Shown: one piece after another, positions 17,964 to 26,358 of the stretch
Numbering within the stretch: position 1 is the stretch's first letter
Layout of the letters: every line of letters begins with the position of its first letter
Assembly (NCBI GenBank): GCA_016716065.1
Contig: JADJXA010000004.1
Location: 124,001-188,000, forward strand
Direction: 5' to 3'
Source: Candidatus Leptovillus gracilis
Lineage (GTDB): Bacteria; Chloroflexota; Anaerolineae; Promineifilales; Promineifilaceae
DNA: 64,000 nt
Position numbers and translations under genes: made by a program
Notes under the pieces: model-generated
The model's input: only the letters and a program-made list of their open reading frames with translations
What the model was told of the DNA's origin: nothing
Databases searched by the model: none

Positions 17964-20900
17964 ATGCGGCGCGTTTTGGCGCTCTTGACGTTGGTGGTGG
18001 GGACGGCCGTGTTGTTGCAACACGGCTGTCCTCTTATTGTTCAGGCCCAGCCCGCTGTGCAGACGAATCGTTTTCAGGACGTCAGCCGGGCGGCAGGGGT
18101 AGTGAACAATCGGGTTCCCAGCCTGGAGATGGCCGTTGGCCTGGCCTGGGGGGATTATGACAACGACGGCCGTCTCGATCTCTATGTCACCGACCCGGCC
18201 GGACCGAATACCCTGTACCGTAACAATGGTGACGGTACGTTTTCTGTGTCGCCACTGGCGGCTCAGGTGGCGCTGCCCAATGCCTACAGCAGCGGGGCAA
18301 CGTTCGCCGACTTTGACAATGACGGCTGGCGTGATTTGTTGGTGGTCAATTGGGGCATCAACACACTCTTCCGCAACGAAGGCGGACAGCGCTTCGTGGA
18401 AATTACCCGGCAGGCGGGTCTGACGGATGACAAGAACAGCAAATCGGCTTCCTGGGGCGACTTTGATAACGATGGCCTGTTAGACTTGTACGTGGCAAAT
18501 TGGTCCTGTTATCCGCAGTGCGGCCGTTCGATGGATGGCGACAGCGACCGATTTTACCGTAACAACGGCGACGGCACATTCGCCGACGTGTCCGATTACC
18601 TGGGCGGCAGTTTGAATGGGGCAGGTTTCATCGCCAGTTTTGTAGATTACGACAACGATGGCGACCTGGACATTTACCTGGTTAACGATGAGTTTATCAA
18701 TCCCATTGGCAATAAATTATGGCGTAATGATGGGCCGGGCTGCAATGGCTGGTGTTTTAAGCAAGTAGCCTCCGAAGCCGGGGCTGATTCTAAACTGTTT
18801 GGCATGGGGCTGGCGACAGGCGATTACGACAATGATGGCGACGTGGATTTTTACTATTCCAACGTTGGCCCGATGGAACTGCTGCAAAACCAGGGGGATG
18901 GCACGTTTGTCGAGGTGGCGGCGGCGGCTGGCGTGCAAACGCCGGGAGATATTGGCTGGGGGGCCATATTTTTTGACTATAACAACGACGGCTGGCGCGA
19001 TCTGTATTTAGCCGTCGCCGACACCACCAATCACCGGGACATTGCCGCCAACAAGCTGTTTGAGAATAATGCCGATGGCACGTTCACGGCCGTTTCCTGC
19101 CTAAACGCCGCGGCCGATGCCCGCCCCAGCCTGGCCGCCGCTTACGCCGATTTTAACCAGGATGGCTGGCCTGACCTGGTGGTGGGCAATATGGATGAAG
19201 GGTACAGGCTGTACCAAAATCAGGGCAGCTTCTATAGCCAGAATCATTGGCTGTCGCTAGAGATGATGGGCGCGGGCCACGTAAACCGCGACGCCGTAGG
19301 AACGCGGGTCTACCTGACGACGCCGGATGGCCTGACGCAAATGCAAGACGTGATGAACGGAACCGGGCTGGGTGGCGGCAGCGAGTTGGCGCTTACGTTT
19401 GGATTAGGCGAGGCAGAAAAGGCCGATTTGCGCGTCCGCTGGCCCGATGGAACCGAGCAAACCTTCACCAACGTCACCGCCAACCAGCGCTATCGCCTGG
19501 ATTACCCGTTGGCCGGAGAAACGGCGCTGCAAATTCTGGCTCAAACGGCCGTCACCCCCACCCAAACAGCCCATTTTCTAAACCAACTAGACGGGTCAAC
19601 CAACCTGCTGCTCGCCTTTGGCGCGGCCCTGGCCGGGTTGGGTGCGTGGGCTTTTGTGGCCGGTGGACAACGGCCGTGGCTGTCAGCCGCCCTGGGTGGT
19701 TTGGCCGCCGTCGGCCTTCTGGCGCTCGCCTCCGGCCACCTGGGGATGCCAGTGTGGCGGGCGCTGAGTGTTGACGGCCGTCTCCAACACCTCATGCAGC
19801 AAGCCGACGTCCAACCGCCCAACAATCCACCAGCCCCCACCGCCGAACTGGTGCAATTGGGCGAAGCCCTGTTCTGGGACCCCGAACTCAGCGGCAACCG
19901 CGATACCGCCTGCGTCACCTGCCACCACCCGCTGACGGCCACCGGCGATAATCTCTCGCTGCCCATTGGCACAGGGGGATTGGGATTGGGCGTGCAGCGC
20001 ACCCAACTCGACGCAGAGCGGGAATTTGTGCCGCGTAATGCCCAACCCCTGTTCAATTTAGGCTATACCGAATGGACGACGCTGTTTTGGGACGGCCGTG
20101 TGTCCATCGACAGCTATCACGGCTTCGACAGCCCCGCCAGCGACCGCCTGCCCGACGGCCTGGACAACCTGCTGGCCGCCCAGGCCCTCTTCCCCCTCAC
20201 CTCGCGGGACGAAATGCGCGGCCGGCGCGGCGACAAAGACATGTTTGGCGAGGTCAACGAACTGGCGCGGGTCTCCGATCACCTGGCCTGGCCCATTTGG
20301 AACGGGGTGATGGACCGGCTGTTGGCAATTCCCGCCTACGTAGACCTGTTCCAGGCCGCCTATCCCGACGCAGCCGGCGAATGGGGCATTCAGCATTATG
20401 CCAACGCCATCGCCGCCTATGAAACCGTCACCTTCACCTTTGAAGACAGCCCTTTCGACCGTTACCTGCAAGGCGACCTGGGCGCTCTCTCGGCGCAGGA
20501 AAAGCGGGGCGCGCTGTTGTTCTACGGCGAAGCGGGCTGCGCCAGCTGCCACTCTGGCGGCCTGCTGACCGACCAGCAGTTTCATAACCTGGCCGTGCCC
20601 CAAATTGGGCCGGGCAAAGGGCGCGAGCAGCCTTTTGATTTAGGCCGCGCCCGCGAAACGGGTAATGACTGCGACCGCTTCGCTTTTCGCACCCCGCCGC
20701 TGCGCAACGTGGCTGTTACCGGCCCCTGGATGCACAACGGCGCCTTCACCACGCTGGAGGAGACAGTGCGCCACCACCTGGAACCGGCGGCCAACCTGCA
20801 AGGGTATGACCCCACGCAGCTTGTGGCCGACCTGGTGGACACCTGCCAGGACCAGCCGACAGCGTTGGCGGCGATTTTGGCGACGGTCAGCCCTTCCGCC

Positions 20901-21068
20901 AGTGCTGGGGTGCAGCTTTCATCGCAGGAAATGGCCGATCTGCTGGCCTTCCTCCACGCGCTCACCTCGCCCGCCGCCCTGGACATGCAGCACACCATCC
21001 CCGCCGCCGTACCCAGCGGCCTCCCCGTCGGCGGCAATCTTCAGACGGAAAGCATTGAGGCCAATTAG
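17964..21068 (+). CDS. VCBS/FG-GAP and ASPIC-UnbV protein fused to a di-haem cytochrome c peroxidase (MauG/CcpA) domain
   Basis: This exported protein has 1034 residues. A signal peptide (1-28) is followed by about seven FG-GAP/VCBS repeats with Ca-binding cores such as DYDNDGRLDLYV, DFDNDGWRDLLV and DYDNDGDLDIYL (about 60-420). An ASPIC/UnbV module follows (about 425-520, with NRDAVGTRVYLTTPDG and VRWPDGTEQTF). Two membrane-type helices are at about 550-600. The last part is a di-haem peroxidase domain with haem motifs C650VTCH654 and C859ASCH863, FWDGR, and the distal loop FRTPPLRNVAVTGPWMHNGAF. VCBS/UnbV proteins and di-haem peroxidases are each known, but this fusion directly behind malFG is odd. 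The three-base gap from malG suggests one operon. Function is unknown; redox chemistry at the cell surface on a bound partner is a guess. Confidence 0.88.
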   Translation: MRRVLALLTLVVGTAVLLQHGCPLIVQAQPAVQTNRFQDVSRAAGVVNNRVPSLEMAVGLAWGDYDNDGRLDLYVTDPAGPNTLYRNNGDGTFSVSPLAAQVALPNAYSSGATFADFDNDGWRDLLVVNWGINTLFRNEGGQRFVEITRQAGLTDDKNSKSASWGDFDNDGLLDLYVANWSCYPQCGRSMDGDSDRFYRNNGDGTFADVSDYLGGSLNGAGFIASFVDYDNDGDLDIYLVNDEFINPIGNKLWRNDGPGCNGWCFKQVASEAGADSKLFGMGLATGDYDNDGDVDFYYSNVGPMELLQNQGDGTFVEVAAAAGVQTPGDIGWGAIFFDYNNDGWRDLYLAVADTTNHRDIAANKLFENNADGTFTAVSCLNAAADARPSLAAAYADFNQDGWPDLVVGNMDEGYRLYQNQGSFYSQNHWLSLEMMGAGHVNRDAVGTRVYLTTPDGLTQMQDVMNGTGLGGGSELALTFGLGEAEKADLRVRWPDGTEQTFTNVTANQRYRLDYPLAGETALQILAQTAVTPTQTAHFLNQLDGSTNLLLAFGAALAGLGAWAFVAGGQRPWLSAALGGLAAVGLLALASGHLGMPVWRALSVDGRLQHLMQQADVQPPNNPPAPTAELVQLGEALFWDPELSGNRDTACVTCHHPLTATGDNLSLPIGTGGLGLGVQRTQLDAEREFVPRNAQPLFNLGYTEWTTLFWDGRVSIDSYHGFDSPASDRLPDGLDNLLAAQALFPLTSRDEMRGRRGDKDMFGEVNELARVSDHLAWPIWNGVMDRLLAIPAYVDLFQAAYPDAAGEWGIQHYANAIAAYETVTFTFEDSPFDRYLQGDLGALSAQEKRGALLFYGEAGCASCHSGGLLTDQQFHNLAVPQIGPGKGREQPFDLGRARETGNDCDRFAFRTPPLRNVAVTGPWMHNGAFTTLEETVRHHLEPAANLQGYDPTQLVADLVDTCQDQPTALAAILATVSPSASAGVQLSSQEMADLLAFLHALTSPAALDMQHTIPAAVPSGLPVGGNLQTESIEAN

Positions 21069-21069
21069 C

Positions 21070-21130
21070 TAGAGCGAGAGCGAGAGCTAGAGCGAGAGTT
21101 TCTTCTTCCTCTCGCTCTAGCTCTCGCTCA
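21070..21130. repeat. Purine/pyrimidine inverted repeat of GAGCGAGAG words
   Basis: CTAGAGCGAGAG... is followed by ...CTCTCGCTCTAG, giving a long hairpin in the short gap before the amylase gene. Its right half TTCTTCCTCTCGCTCTAG recurs at 30048-30065. Confidence 0.6.
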
Positions 21131-21139
21131 GGAGAATCT

Positions 21140-22960
21140 ATGAACTTACGAAATTTTGGTTGGTTGGTTGGTTGGTTATTGATTGGGCTGCTGGCGGGCT
21201 GCCAGAATGGGGAACCGGTGAGTGTGACTGAGGCAGCAACGGCCGTTGCCCAATCCAGCCCCGTCACCCACACACCCACAACTGAAGCGTCAACGGCCGT
21301 GCCACCAACGGCCGTGCCCGCCACGCCCGAACCCACCGCCACCCCCAATGTCATCGCCACCGCCCTGGCCCAAGACGCCGCCACCCGCGCCGCCGGCCCC
21401 ACCCGGCCGCCCACGGCCACACCCAAACCCATCCCCACCCTCGACCCCACCGTAGACCGCTGGTGGAACGACGCCGTTTTTTACGAAGTCTTCGTCCGCA
21501 GCTTCCAAGACTCCGATGGCGACGGCGTGGGCGACATCAACGGCCTCATCGAACGACTGGACTACCTGCAAGAGCTAGGCGTCAACGCCCTCTGGCTGAT
21601 GCCCATCATGGAATCGCCCAGCTATCACGGTTATGACGTGGTGGACTATTACGCCGTAGATCAAGAATACGGCACGGCCGACGATTTCCGCCGCCTTATG
21701 GAAGAAGCCCATGCCCGCGACATGCGCGTGGTGGTAGACCTGGTCCTCAACCACACCGGCCTGGACCATCCCTGGTTTGTCGCCGCCAACAGCGGCGATC
21801 CTGAATTCCGCGATTGGTACGTCTGGGAAGACCCAGCGCCCAACTATCTGGGGCCTTGGGGACAGCGCGTCTGGTACGCCGGAGAAGAGGAGTATTACTA
21901 CGCCGTCTTCTGGTCTGGTATGCCCGACCTCAACCTGAGCAATCCTGACGTAACGGCCGAACTATATGAAATCACCCGCTTCTGGCTGGAAGATATGGGC
22001 GTAGATGGCTTCCGCATGGATGCCGTGCGCCACTTCATCGAAAACGGCGCAGCGCAAGAAAACACCCCGGATACCCATGCCTGGCTGCAAGCCTACCACG
22101 ACTACTACAAAAACATAGACCCAGACGCCTTCACCGTGGGCGAAACCTGGACCGATACGCAGAACGCCGCCCGCTACGCCGTAGACGAAAATGATATTGC
22201 CTTCGATTTTGACCTGGCCGAAGCCTATGTGCGCGCCGCCGGCAGCCCGATCAGCGGCGATTTGTACCGGGTAGCCGAACTGGCCGACGCCAGTTGGCCG
22301 ACCAACCAGTTTGGCGTCTTCCTGACCAACCACGACCAGAACCGGGTAATGAGCCTTCTGCGCGACCCGACCAAGGCCAAAATCGCCGCCGCCCTGCTGA
22401 TGACATCGCCCGGCGTGCCCTTTTTGTATTACGGTGAGGAGATTGGCATGACCGGCACCAAGCCGGACGAGGATATTCGCCTGCCGATGCAGTGGAGCAG
22501 CGACGAGCCGAACGTGGGCTTTACCAGCGGCACGCCCTGGCGCGCCCCCGCCGCTGACTACCCGGAAGTAAGCGTGGCTTTGCAAGACGACGACCCCGAT
22601 TCACTGCTGAACCATTACCGGGCGCTGATTGCCCTCCGCCTGGCGAATGAGGCGCTGCGGGAAGGGGAGTGGACGGCCGTTACCCCCAATTCCAACCGCC
22701 TCTACGCCTTCCTCCGCTACACGGACAATCAGGTGATCCTGGTGCTGTTTAACCTGAATCCCAACCCGGTGCAGGCCGAAGATTACAGCCTGGAACTGGC
22801 AGAAGGGCCGTTGAGCGGAGGGGTAACGGCCGTTTCCCTCTTCGGCCCAGAAGTAACCACCGCACCCACTATCAACGACGCGGGCGGCTTCACCGGCTAT
22901 ACTCCCCTGCTGGAAATCCCCGGCCAGAGCGTTACCATCATTCAGTTGTCGTCAGAGTGA
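21140..22960 (+). CDS. Alpha-amylase family (GH13) lipoprotein
   Basis: This is a 606-residue secreted glycoside hydrolase acting on alpha-1,4 glucans. The signal peptide ends with lipobox LLAGC (Cys21), so it is anchored outside the membrane. A Thr/Pro/Ala-rich linker follows to about residue 105. The GH13 barrel then begins WWNDAVFYEVFVRSFQDSDGDGVGDING. Conserved regions are VVDLVLNHT, GFRMDAVRHF with nucleophile Asp294, VGETW with acid/base Glu335, and LTNHDQNR with His398 and Asp399. A C-terminal beta domain follows. The FQDSDGDGVGDI insert is a Ca-binding-type loop and resembles the oligo-1,6-glucosidase/alpha-glucosidase subgroup. It sits behind the transporter operon with its own GGAGA ribosome site. 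Confidence 0.93.
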   Translation: MNLRNFGWLVGWLLIGLLAGCQNGEPVSVTEAATAVAQSSPVTHTPTTEASTAVPPTAVPATPEPTATPNVIATALAQDAATRAAGPTRPPTATPKPIPTLDPTVDRWWNDAVFYEVFVRSFQDSDGDGVGDINGLIERLDYLQELGVNALWLMPIMESPSYHGYDVVDYYAVDQEYGTADDFRRLMEEAHARDMRVVVDLVLNHTGLDHPWFVAANSGDPEFRDWYVWEDPAPNYLGPWGQRVWYAGEEEYYYAVFWSGMPDLNLSNPDVTAELYEITRFWLEDMGVDGFRMDAVRHFIENGAAQENTPDTHAWLQAYHDYYKNIDPDAFTVGETWTDTQNAARYAVDENDIAFDFDLAEAYVRAAGSPISGDLYRVAELADASWPTNQFGVFLTNHDQNRVMSLLRDPTKAKIAAALLMTSPGVPFLYYGEEIGMTGTKPDEDIRLPMQWSSDEPNVGFTSGTPWRAPAADYPEVSVALQDDDPDSLLNHYRALIALRLANEALREGEWTAVTPNSNRLYAFLRYTDNQVILVLFNLNPNPVQAEDYSLELAEGPLSGGVTAVSLFGPEVTTAPTINDAGGFTGYTPLLEIPGQSVTIIQLSSE

Positions 22961-22969
22961 GTGGGCTAT

Positions 22970-23002
22970 AGATTTGTCCAATCTCAAAGATTGGACAAAT
23001 CT
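22970..23002. repeat. Perfect 15-bp-arm palindrome, copy 1
   Basis: AGATTTGTCCAATCT, three bases, AGATTGGACAAATCT. It lies nine bases after the amylase stop and could end transcription as a hairpin, although no T tract follows. Related palindromes are at 34894-34926 and 61222-61253. Confidence 0.7.
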
Positions 23003-23069
23003 GGTCCATACTGCGACACAGCTACACAACCATTCTTAATTCGTTCCTTTCCTAATCCGTTGTCGTCCT

Positions 23070-25838
23070 ATGGCACACTCTATGAAAATCGCTTTCCGCA
23101 TCGGTTCCCTCATTTTCATTCTCTTGCTTACCCTCCTGTTCGGCCAGTTGCGCCCAACCTTGGCGCAAATGGCCGTTATCCCCCAAGTCAAATTCACCAC
23201 CGCCGACGCCTACCTGCTGGTGGAATTCCTGGACGACGACCTGGTGCATCTGGAAAGCGGCCTGGGCAGCGGCCCGGAAACGGGGCAGCCCATCGCCACC
23301 TCGCCAATGGTTGCCAAAACTGATTACGCCGGGCCAACGGAGTTTAACGACGACGGGCAGGGCACGCTGACAACGGCCGTTCTGCAACTCGCCGTAGACC
23401 CGCAAACCCTGTGCAGCACAGTGACAGATTTGGCGCAAGAGGAGCCGGTGGTGCTAACGGCCGTTTGTCCCACCGACCTCGACCAGCGCAAAAAAAGCCT
23501 CACCCTTGACCCCGCCGCCCTGCAAAACGCCTACGGCCTGGGCCAGGAATTCCGCGCCCCCGGCGAACCCAACGGCGATTGGGTCGGCAGCCAACGCACC
23601 CCCGGCATCGTCGGCAACGAAATGCAAGGCTTCAGCGGCGGCGCGGTGGGCAACACCCAGTTTCCCATTCTTTACGCCCTGGGTGAAGGCACAGACAACA
23701 TCGCCCTCTTCGTGGATGTGGTCTACAAGCAAGAATGGGACTTCACCGCCGCGCCCTGGCGCATGACCACTTCAGCCGACCCGCTGCGCTGGTACATCCT
23801 CACCGGCCCTGATTTGCCCGATTTACGCGCCGACTACCTGGAACTCACCGGCCGCCCGCCCGTGCCGCCGCGCTCCCTCTTTGGCCTGTGGGTGTCCGAA
23901 TATGGCTACGACGATTGGGCCGAACTGGACGACAAACGGCAAACACTGGACGCCAACCAGTTCCCCCAAGATGGCTTCGTCCTCGATTTACAATGGTTTG
24001 GCGGCATCCAGACCCCCAGCCAGATGGGTTCGCTCAGTTGGGACCTGGACAACTTCCCCGACCCGGCGGGCAAAATCGCCCAACTTCGCGCCGAAGAAGG
24101 GCTGGACATCATCGTCATCGAAGAATCCTACGTGGATCAGGGCCTCTCGAACTTTGGGCGGATGGCGAGCCAGCGTTATCTGGTGAAAGGCTGCGAGACG
24201 TGCGGTCCGGCTCTTTTGCCGGGCAAATGGTGGGGCAGCGGCGGCATGGTGGATTGGACCAACGAACCGGGCACGGCCGTCTGGCACGACGAAAACCGGC
24301 AGCATCTGGTAGACATCGGCGTCATCGGCCATTGGACCGACCTGGGCGAGCCGGAGATGTTTGCCCCTAACAGTTGGTACGCCGGGCTGCCAGGGCTAAA
24401 TTTGCACGACCAGCCGGCCAATCACAATATTTACAATTTGCTGTGGGCCGAAAGCATCTACCAGGGTTATGAAAGGAATGGCGTGGCGCAACGGCCGTCT
24501 ATCCTCTCCCGCTCCGGCACAACCGGCATCCAACGCTATGGCGCAACCATGTGGTCGGCCGACATTGGCGCCAATTTCCCCAGTTTAGCCACCCACATGA
24601 ACGCCCAAATGCATATGTCGCTCTCCGGCATGGACTACTTCGGCTCCGACATTGGCGGGTTCCATCGCGGCAATATCAGCGGCGAAGCGCTGGACGAACT
24701 GTACACCGTCTGGTTCGCCAACAGCGCCTTGCTCGACGTACCGGTACGCCCGCACACGGAAAACCTGTGCAACTGCAAAGAGACCGCCCCCGACCGCATC
24801 GGCGATCTGGACAGCAATTTAGCCAACATTCGCCTGCGCTACAGCTTATCGCCCTATCTCTATTCGCTGGCCCACCGCGCTTATCTGACAGGTGAACCGG
24901 TTGTGCCGCCGCTGCTCTTTTACTTTCAGGCGGATACCAATACGCGGCCGTTGGGCGACCATAAGCTGTTAGGCGATGCTTTGTTGGTAAGGACAGTGAC
25001 CGCGGCGGGGATAACGGCCGTTCCCGTCTACCTGCCCGCCGGTCAATGGGTGGATTTCCACACTGGCGAATGGATCAACAGCACGGGCCAATGGCTGGAA
25101 GATGTGCCTACAACTGAGAACGATTTGTTCCGCCTGCCGCTTTACGTCCGCGCCGGGGCCATCATCCCGCGCCTGGCTGTAGACGAGCAAACGATGAACC
25201 TGGCCGGGCTGCGCCGCGATGGCTCCACCCGCGACGAACTTATCGTGCAAATTGTGCCCGCGCCGGAAGCCAGCACGTTTACCTTGTACGAGGATGACGG
25301 CCGTACCATCGCCTATCAGTCCGGTACAGTCCGCACCACCGAACTCAGCCAGCAGTGGGCAGACGCAGCCATCACCGTCACCATCGCCGCCGCCGCGGGT
25401 GCATATGACGGCGCGATGGAAGCGCGCAGCAATATGCTGGAAATTGCCCTGAACGATGAGCAGGTGACGGACGTTTTGCTGAATGGCGCGGCGCTGCCCG
25501 CCTTGACCACGTTAGCCGAGTATGACGCGGCCGAGAGTGGCTGGTATCGGGGGGAAACGGCCGTATACGCCAAATCGGGCGTGCAGCCAGTTGATGTGGA
25601 GAAGGCATTTATGGTGCAGTTGGCGCAAGTGGCGGCTGTGGTGGAAGAGGAAGCGACCATGCCGGAAGTAGATGTGGCCGCTGAAACGGCCGTATCCCCA
25701 AAAGCGCCATCTGTCCCTGCCACTGACACTGACACTGGTTCAGCAACAAATTTTCTGTGGATCGGCTTGATAGCGGTTTTGCTGGCAATCGGCGGGATCA
25801 TCGTCTGGTGGCAGGTCAAAGTGGCGCAGAAGCCGTGA
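23070..25838 (+). CDS. GH31 family alpha-glucosidase/alpha-xylosidase, membrane-anchored
   Basis: This is a 922-residue retaining glycosidase outside the cell. A signal peptide covers residues 1-32 (an alternative start is Met5 at 23082; neither has a clear ribosome site). The N-terminal beta-sandwich runs to about 240. The GH31 barrel starts near RPPVPPRSLFGLWVSEYGY. The nucleophile is Asp424 in GHWTDLGEPEMF and the acid/base is Asp498 in MWSADIGANF. The motif FGSDIGGF and the C-terminal domain YLPAGQWVDFHTGEW are also family features. After an acidic linker the protein ends in one membrane helix (NFLWIGLIAVLLAIGGIIVWW), so it is tethered by its C-terminus. Exact substrate is not clear; the neighbours suggest maltodextrin. 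Eight copies of ACGGCCGT lie in the gene. Confidence 0.9.
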   Translation: MAHSMKIAFRIGSLIFILLLTLLFGQLRPTLAQMAVIPQVKFTTADAYLLVEFLDDDLVHLESGLGSGPETGQPIATSPMVAKTDYAGPTEFNDDGQGTLTTAVLQLAVDPQTLCSTVTDLAQEEPVVLTAVCPTDLDQRKKSLTLDPAALQNAYGLGQEFRAPGEPNGDWVGSQRTPGIVGNEMQGFSGGAVGNTQFPILYALGEGTDNIALFVDVVYKQEWDFTAAPWRMTTSADPLRWYILTGPDLPDLRADYLELTGRPPVPPRSLFGLWVSEYGYDDWAELDDKRQTLDANQFPQDGFVLDLQWFGGIQTPSQMGSLSWDLDNFPDPAGKIAQLRAEEGLDIIVIEESYVDQGLSNFGRMASQRYLVKGCETCGPALLPGKWWGSGGMVDWTNEPGTAVWHDENRQHLVDIGVIGHWTDLGEPEMFAPNSWYAGLPGLNLHDQPANHNIYNLLWAESIYQGYERNGVAQRPSILSRSGTTGIQRYGATMWSADIGANFPSLATHMNAQMHMSLSGMDYFGSDIGGFHRGNISGEALDELYTVWFANSALLDVPVRPHTENLCNCKETAPDRIGDLDSNLANIRLRYSLSPYLYSLAHRAYLTGEPVVPPLLFYFQADTNTRPLGDHKLLGDALLVRTVTAAGITAVPVYLPAGQWVDFHTGEWINSTGQWLEDVPTTENDLFRLPLYVRAGAIIPRLAVDEQTMNLAGLRRDGSTRDELIVQIVPAPEASTFTLYEDDGRTIAYQSGTVRTTELSQQWADAAITVTIAAAAGAYDGAMEARSNMLEIALNDEQVTDVLLNGAALPALTTLAEYDAAESGWYRGETAVYAKSGVQPVDVEKAFMVQLAQVAAVVEEEATMPEVDVAAETAVSPKAPSVPATDTDTGSATNFLWIGLIAVLLAIGGIIVWWQVKVAQKP

Positions 25839-25932
25839 GACAAACCATGACCCTCAACTGACGACCGTTGCCAGGGCAACTGCAACGCCTTATATTGTTT
25901 GCAGAGCGTTTTACGCAAAAAAGGAGCAAAGT

Positions 25933-26150
25933 ATGTTGATGCAAATTCCCGCCACGCAGGCGGCTAATGAATTATCTAAACACTCAACGAAGCGGCGCAA
26001 GGACATGAGATTGTGATTGTTCGTGATGATGGTTCGGCATTTAAACTTGTTGCCTTGCCGCAACCCCCAAACCGACCTTTGGCAGCGCCAGGGGTTTGGT
26101 GTCCATTGGCCCCAATTTTGACCAATCCATTGTCATTCTGAGCGGAGTCT
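25933..26150 (+). pseudogene. Frameshifted remnant of a Phd/YefM-like antitoxin
   Basis: An ATG at 25933 follows a strong AAGGAG site and reads MLMQIPATQAANELSKH. A shift of frame at about 25984 then gives NEAAQGHEIVIVRDDGSAF and KLVALPQPPNR. Joined, these resemble a type II antitoxin of the prevent-host-death kind (short, N-terminal Ala-rich helix, then EIVIVRDG). In the first frame the product stops after 27 codons. The end runs into a dispersed repeat at 26131. No toxin gene is seen next to it. This reading is by eye. Confidence 0.5.
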
Positions 26151-26235
26151 TCTACCCTGAGCGAAGCCGAATGGGGAAGAATCCCAATGTGTCAGCCGCA
26201 AGGGGATTCTTCCTCGAAGACTCGTCAGAATGACA
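26131..26235. repeat. TGTCATTCTGAG palindromic repeat, copy D
   Basis: The left end is TGTCATTCTGAGCGGAGTCTTC and the right end GAAGACTCGTCAGAATGACA, with GAAGAATCCC / GGGATTCTTC inside. It is the cleanest copy of the family and lies over the end of the broken antitoxin gene. Confidence 0.8.
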
Positions 26236-26249
26236 GCCCTTCCAACAAA

Positions 26250-26301
26250 CTCTTGACCATTACTCTTGACCATTACTCTTGACCATTACTCTTGACCATT
26301 A
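26250..26301. repeat. 13-bp tandem repeat, four perfect copies
   Basis: CTCTTGACCATTA is repeated four times without change, 57 bases before the cytoplasmic GH13 start. Each unit carries TTGACC, close to a -35 box. Confidence 0.9.
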
Positions 26302-26358
26302 CACAAAACACTGGGTTTCAAGTCAAACTGAGTGTAAAACCCAACTAACCAACAAACC

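Noticed and set aside
19247..19774. Alternate-frame open reading within the VCBS-peroxidase gene
   Set aside because: It has no domain features and sits in a gene with continuous family motifs.
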